A stretch of 7,083 nt of DNA, taken from Candidatus Pelagibacterales bacterium. GTDB taxonomy: Bacteria; Pseudomonadota; Alphaproteobacteria; TMED109. The notes beneath the pieces are model-generated. The model did not search any database. It had not been told where the DNA came from and worked only from the letters and a program-made list of their open reading frames with translations. Position 1 is the stretch's first letter, and each line of letters begins with the position of its first letter. A program made the position numbers and the translations under genes. Of this stretch, positions 5,662-7,083 are shown piece by piece. The stretch covers positions 1 through 7,083 of the forward strand of contig PCCU01000012.1 in assembly GCA_002732015.1 (NCBI GenBank), in the 5' to 3' direction.

Positions 5662-7083
5662 TTTTCTATACCCAATTTTTTTGCCAATCCTATTCTTTGA
5701 ATTTTTCCAGTGGCACCAAGAGGGATTTCTTTCAAAAAAAACATTTGTTTGGGTATTTTAAAATTTGCTAATTTATTTTTTGCATATTCTTTTAATTCAT
5801 CAGAAGTACATTTGATATTATTATTTAAGACTATTGCAACTGCAATATCTTCTCCTAACTTCTCGTGTTTCACGGCAAATGAAACAGCTTTATTTACTTT
5901 TCTATGGCTAGTAAAAACTTCATCAACTTCCTTTGGGCTGATTTTTTCTCCACCTCTATTAATTATTTCTTTTATTCTTCCAGAAATGTATAAATATCCT
6001 TCTTTATCAAAGTAGCCCAAATCCCCTGTACGAAACCAACCTTTTATAAAAGAGCTTTTATTAATTTTTTTGCTAGCAATATATTCCTTTAAAATGCTTT
6101 TACCTTTGATTAATATTTCTCCTACTTCGTTGGCGTTTAATTTTTTGAAATTATCATTAACTGTTTTAACTTTTATACCTACAGGTACGCCAACACTTCC
6201 AAGCTTTCTTTTTTTTGGGGGAAGAAGGTTAGATGTCATTTGGTGAGATGCCTCTGTCATTCCATAGCTTTCAATAACTGGAACTTTAAAAGTTTTTTCA
6301 ATTTTAACTAATATTGAAGTAGGTAAAGATGCAGAGGAAGATCTTATAAATTTTAGACAGCTTTCAGATATTATTTTGGAATTTCTTGAAGACCTATCAA
6401 GTATAGCTTGAAGCATTGTGGGTACGCCTGTAAACCATGTAGGTGAATGTTTTTCTAGTGATTTAAAAAAACTCAATGCATTAAACTTTGGTAAAATTAC
6501 AATTTTTCCTCCAGCGACTAAAGGTGCCAAAATAGATGCAACAATTCCATGAATATGAAAAGAAGGCATTAGTATAATATTTTTATCTTTTTTTGATAAT
6601 TTTAATGTTTTTCCTATATTTTGAGAACTATTTATTAAGTTTCTGTGCGTTAAAGGAACCATTTTAGGCCTTGAAGTAGTCCCTGAGGTATGCAGAATTA
6701 GAGCAATATCGTTAGAATCACTAGTTTTAGTTTTTTTTAATAACTTTCTTTTTTTTTGTAATGGATCTATAAAACAACAATTTTCTATTTTGATAACTTT
6801 AATATTATTTTTTTTAGCACATTTAATAGAAGGATGAGAATCTTCAAAGTTACAAACTATAATTTTTGGTTTAAGATCTTTAAAATAAAAAGAAAACTCA
6901 GCCTCTGTATAATTTGGGTTTAAAGGAGCAGAAACACCTATATTTACTATGCTAAAAAAACTAATCACAAAATCTATGCTATTATTTAGCACGATTGCAA
7001 CATTGTCATTTTTTTTGATATTATTTTGTGCCAATACTTTTAAATTTTTTTTTACTAAGCCTTCCAAAGTTTGATTGTTTACA
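5658..7083 (-). CDS. Adenylate-forming acyl-CoA ligase, oxalyl-CoA synthetase (AAE3/Pcs60)-like; 5' end beyond window
   Basis: ATP-dependent acid:CoA ligase of the ANL superfamily. The frame is open to the right edge. A TTG at 7067 could be taken as a start, but the residues before it (VNNQTLEGLVKK) continue the family's N-terminal helix, so the true start lies outside the window. Numbering from the TTG, the motifs are: P-loop HTSGTTSRPK (126-135), FIRSSSASLP (240-249), ESYGMTEASH (266-275), GWFRTGDLGYFD (343-354), hinge GRIKEIINRGGEKISPKEVD (363-382), and GATGKIQR (451-458) with catalytic Lys455. Both catalytic sub-domains are thus complete. The LHTSGTTSRPKxVPLT, RSSSASL and TEASH segments and APLNPNYTEAEFSFY match plant AAE3 and yeast Pcs60, which activate oxalate, better than long-chain fatty acyl ligases. 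It is the first gene visible of an operon with the downstream reductase (4-nt overlap). The specificity call is inference from motifs. Confidence 0.93.
   Translation of the reverse strand, partial: VNNQTLEGLVKKNLKVLAQNNIKKNDNVAIVLNNSIDFVISFFSIVNIGVSAPLNPNYTEAEFSFYFKDLKPKIIVCNFEDSHPSIKCAKKNNIKVIKIENCCFIDPLQKKRKLLKKTKTSDSNDIALILHTSGTTSRPKMVPLTHRNLINSSQNIGKTLKLSKKDKNIILMPSFHIHGIVASILAPLVAGGKIVILPKFNALSFFKSLEKHSPTWFTGVPTMLQAILDRSSRNSKIISESCLKFIRSSSASLPTSILVKIEKTFKVPVIESYGMTEASHQMTSNLLPPKKRKLGSVGVPVGIKVKTVNDNFKKLNANEVGEILIKGKSILKEYIASKKINKSSFIKGWFRTGDLGYFDKEGYLYISGRIKEIINRGGEKISPKEVDEVFTSHRKVNKAVSFAVKHEKLGEDIAVAIVLNNNIKCTSDELKEYAKNKLANFKIPKQMFFLKEIPLGATGKIQRIGLAKKLGIEK

Noticed and set aside
5710..6015. 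Plus-strand open frame opposite the ligase gene
   Set aside because: It is antisense to the conserved C-terminal motifs (A8, A10) of the ligase.
7065..7067. TTG as the start of the ligase gene
   Set aside because: The frame stays open upstream to the window edge, and the preceding residues fit the family's N-terminal helix. The TTG is probably an internal Leu codon.

Overview
The window looks like a piece of chromosome from an AT-rich, streamlined alphaproteobacterium. The order rplU-rpmA-obgE-proB is common in Alphaproteobacteria. Base composition is strongly AT-biased (by eye, not counted), codons favour A/T, and spacers are very short: 3 and 5 nt between genes, overlaps of 4 and 25 nt, and no gene-free gap above about 120 nt. 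A marine Pelagibacterales-like or similar lineage would fit, but this is inference and the window contains no rRNA to settle it. No mobile element, CRISPR array, tRNA or rRNA gene was seen.

Left part (1-1981, minus strand): a housekeeping operon read right to left, rplU (bL21) -> rpmA (bL27) -> obgE (ribosome-assembly GTPase) -> proB (glutamate 5-kinase). proB starts inside the end of obgE and runs off the left edge. rplU has a strong sigma70-type promoter. Its protein carries a Lys/Ser/Thr-rich tail beyond the normal bL21 core.

Middle (1982-3681): a 113-nt divergent promoter region, then a plus-strand gene for a cytoplasmic Ntn-hydrolase of the gamma-glutamyltransferase superfamily. Its small-subunit motifs match the HpxW/YwrD type (HpxW is an oxamate amidohydrolase) rather than true glutathione hydrolase.

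Right part (3741-7083, minus strand): an adenylate-forming CoA ligase, cut by the right edge, whose motifs resemble the oxalyl-CoA synthetase group (plant AAE3 / yeast Pcs60). It overlaps by ATGA a ketopantoate-reductase-family NAD(P)H reductase. After 121 nt comes a crotonase-fold protein that lacks one of the two classical hydratase glutamates.

The most interesting reading is a small C2 locus: oxamate -> oxalate (GGT/HpxW-like), oxalate -> oxalyl-CoA (ligase), oxalyl-CoA -> glyoxylate (PanE-like reductase, by analogy with the PanE2 oxalyl-CoA reductase reported in Methylobacterium extorquens). The motif similarities and the ligase-reductase overlap are visible. The substrate assignments are inference and the crotonase does not fit the scheme in an obvious way.
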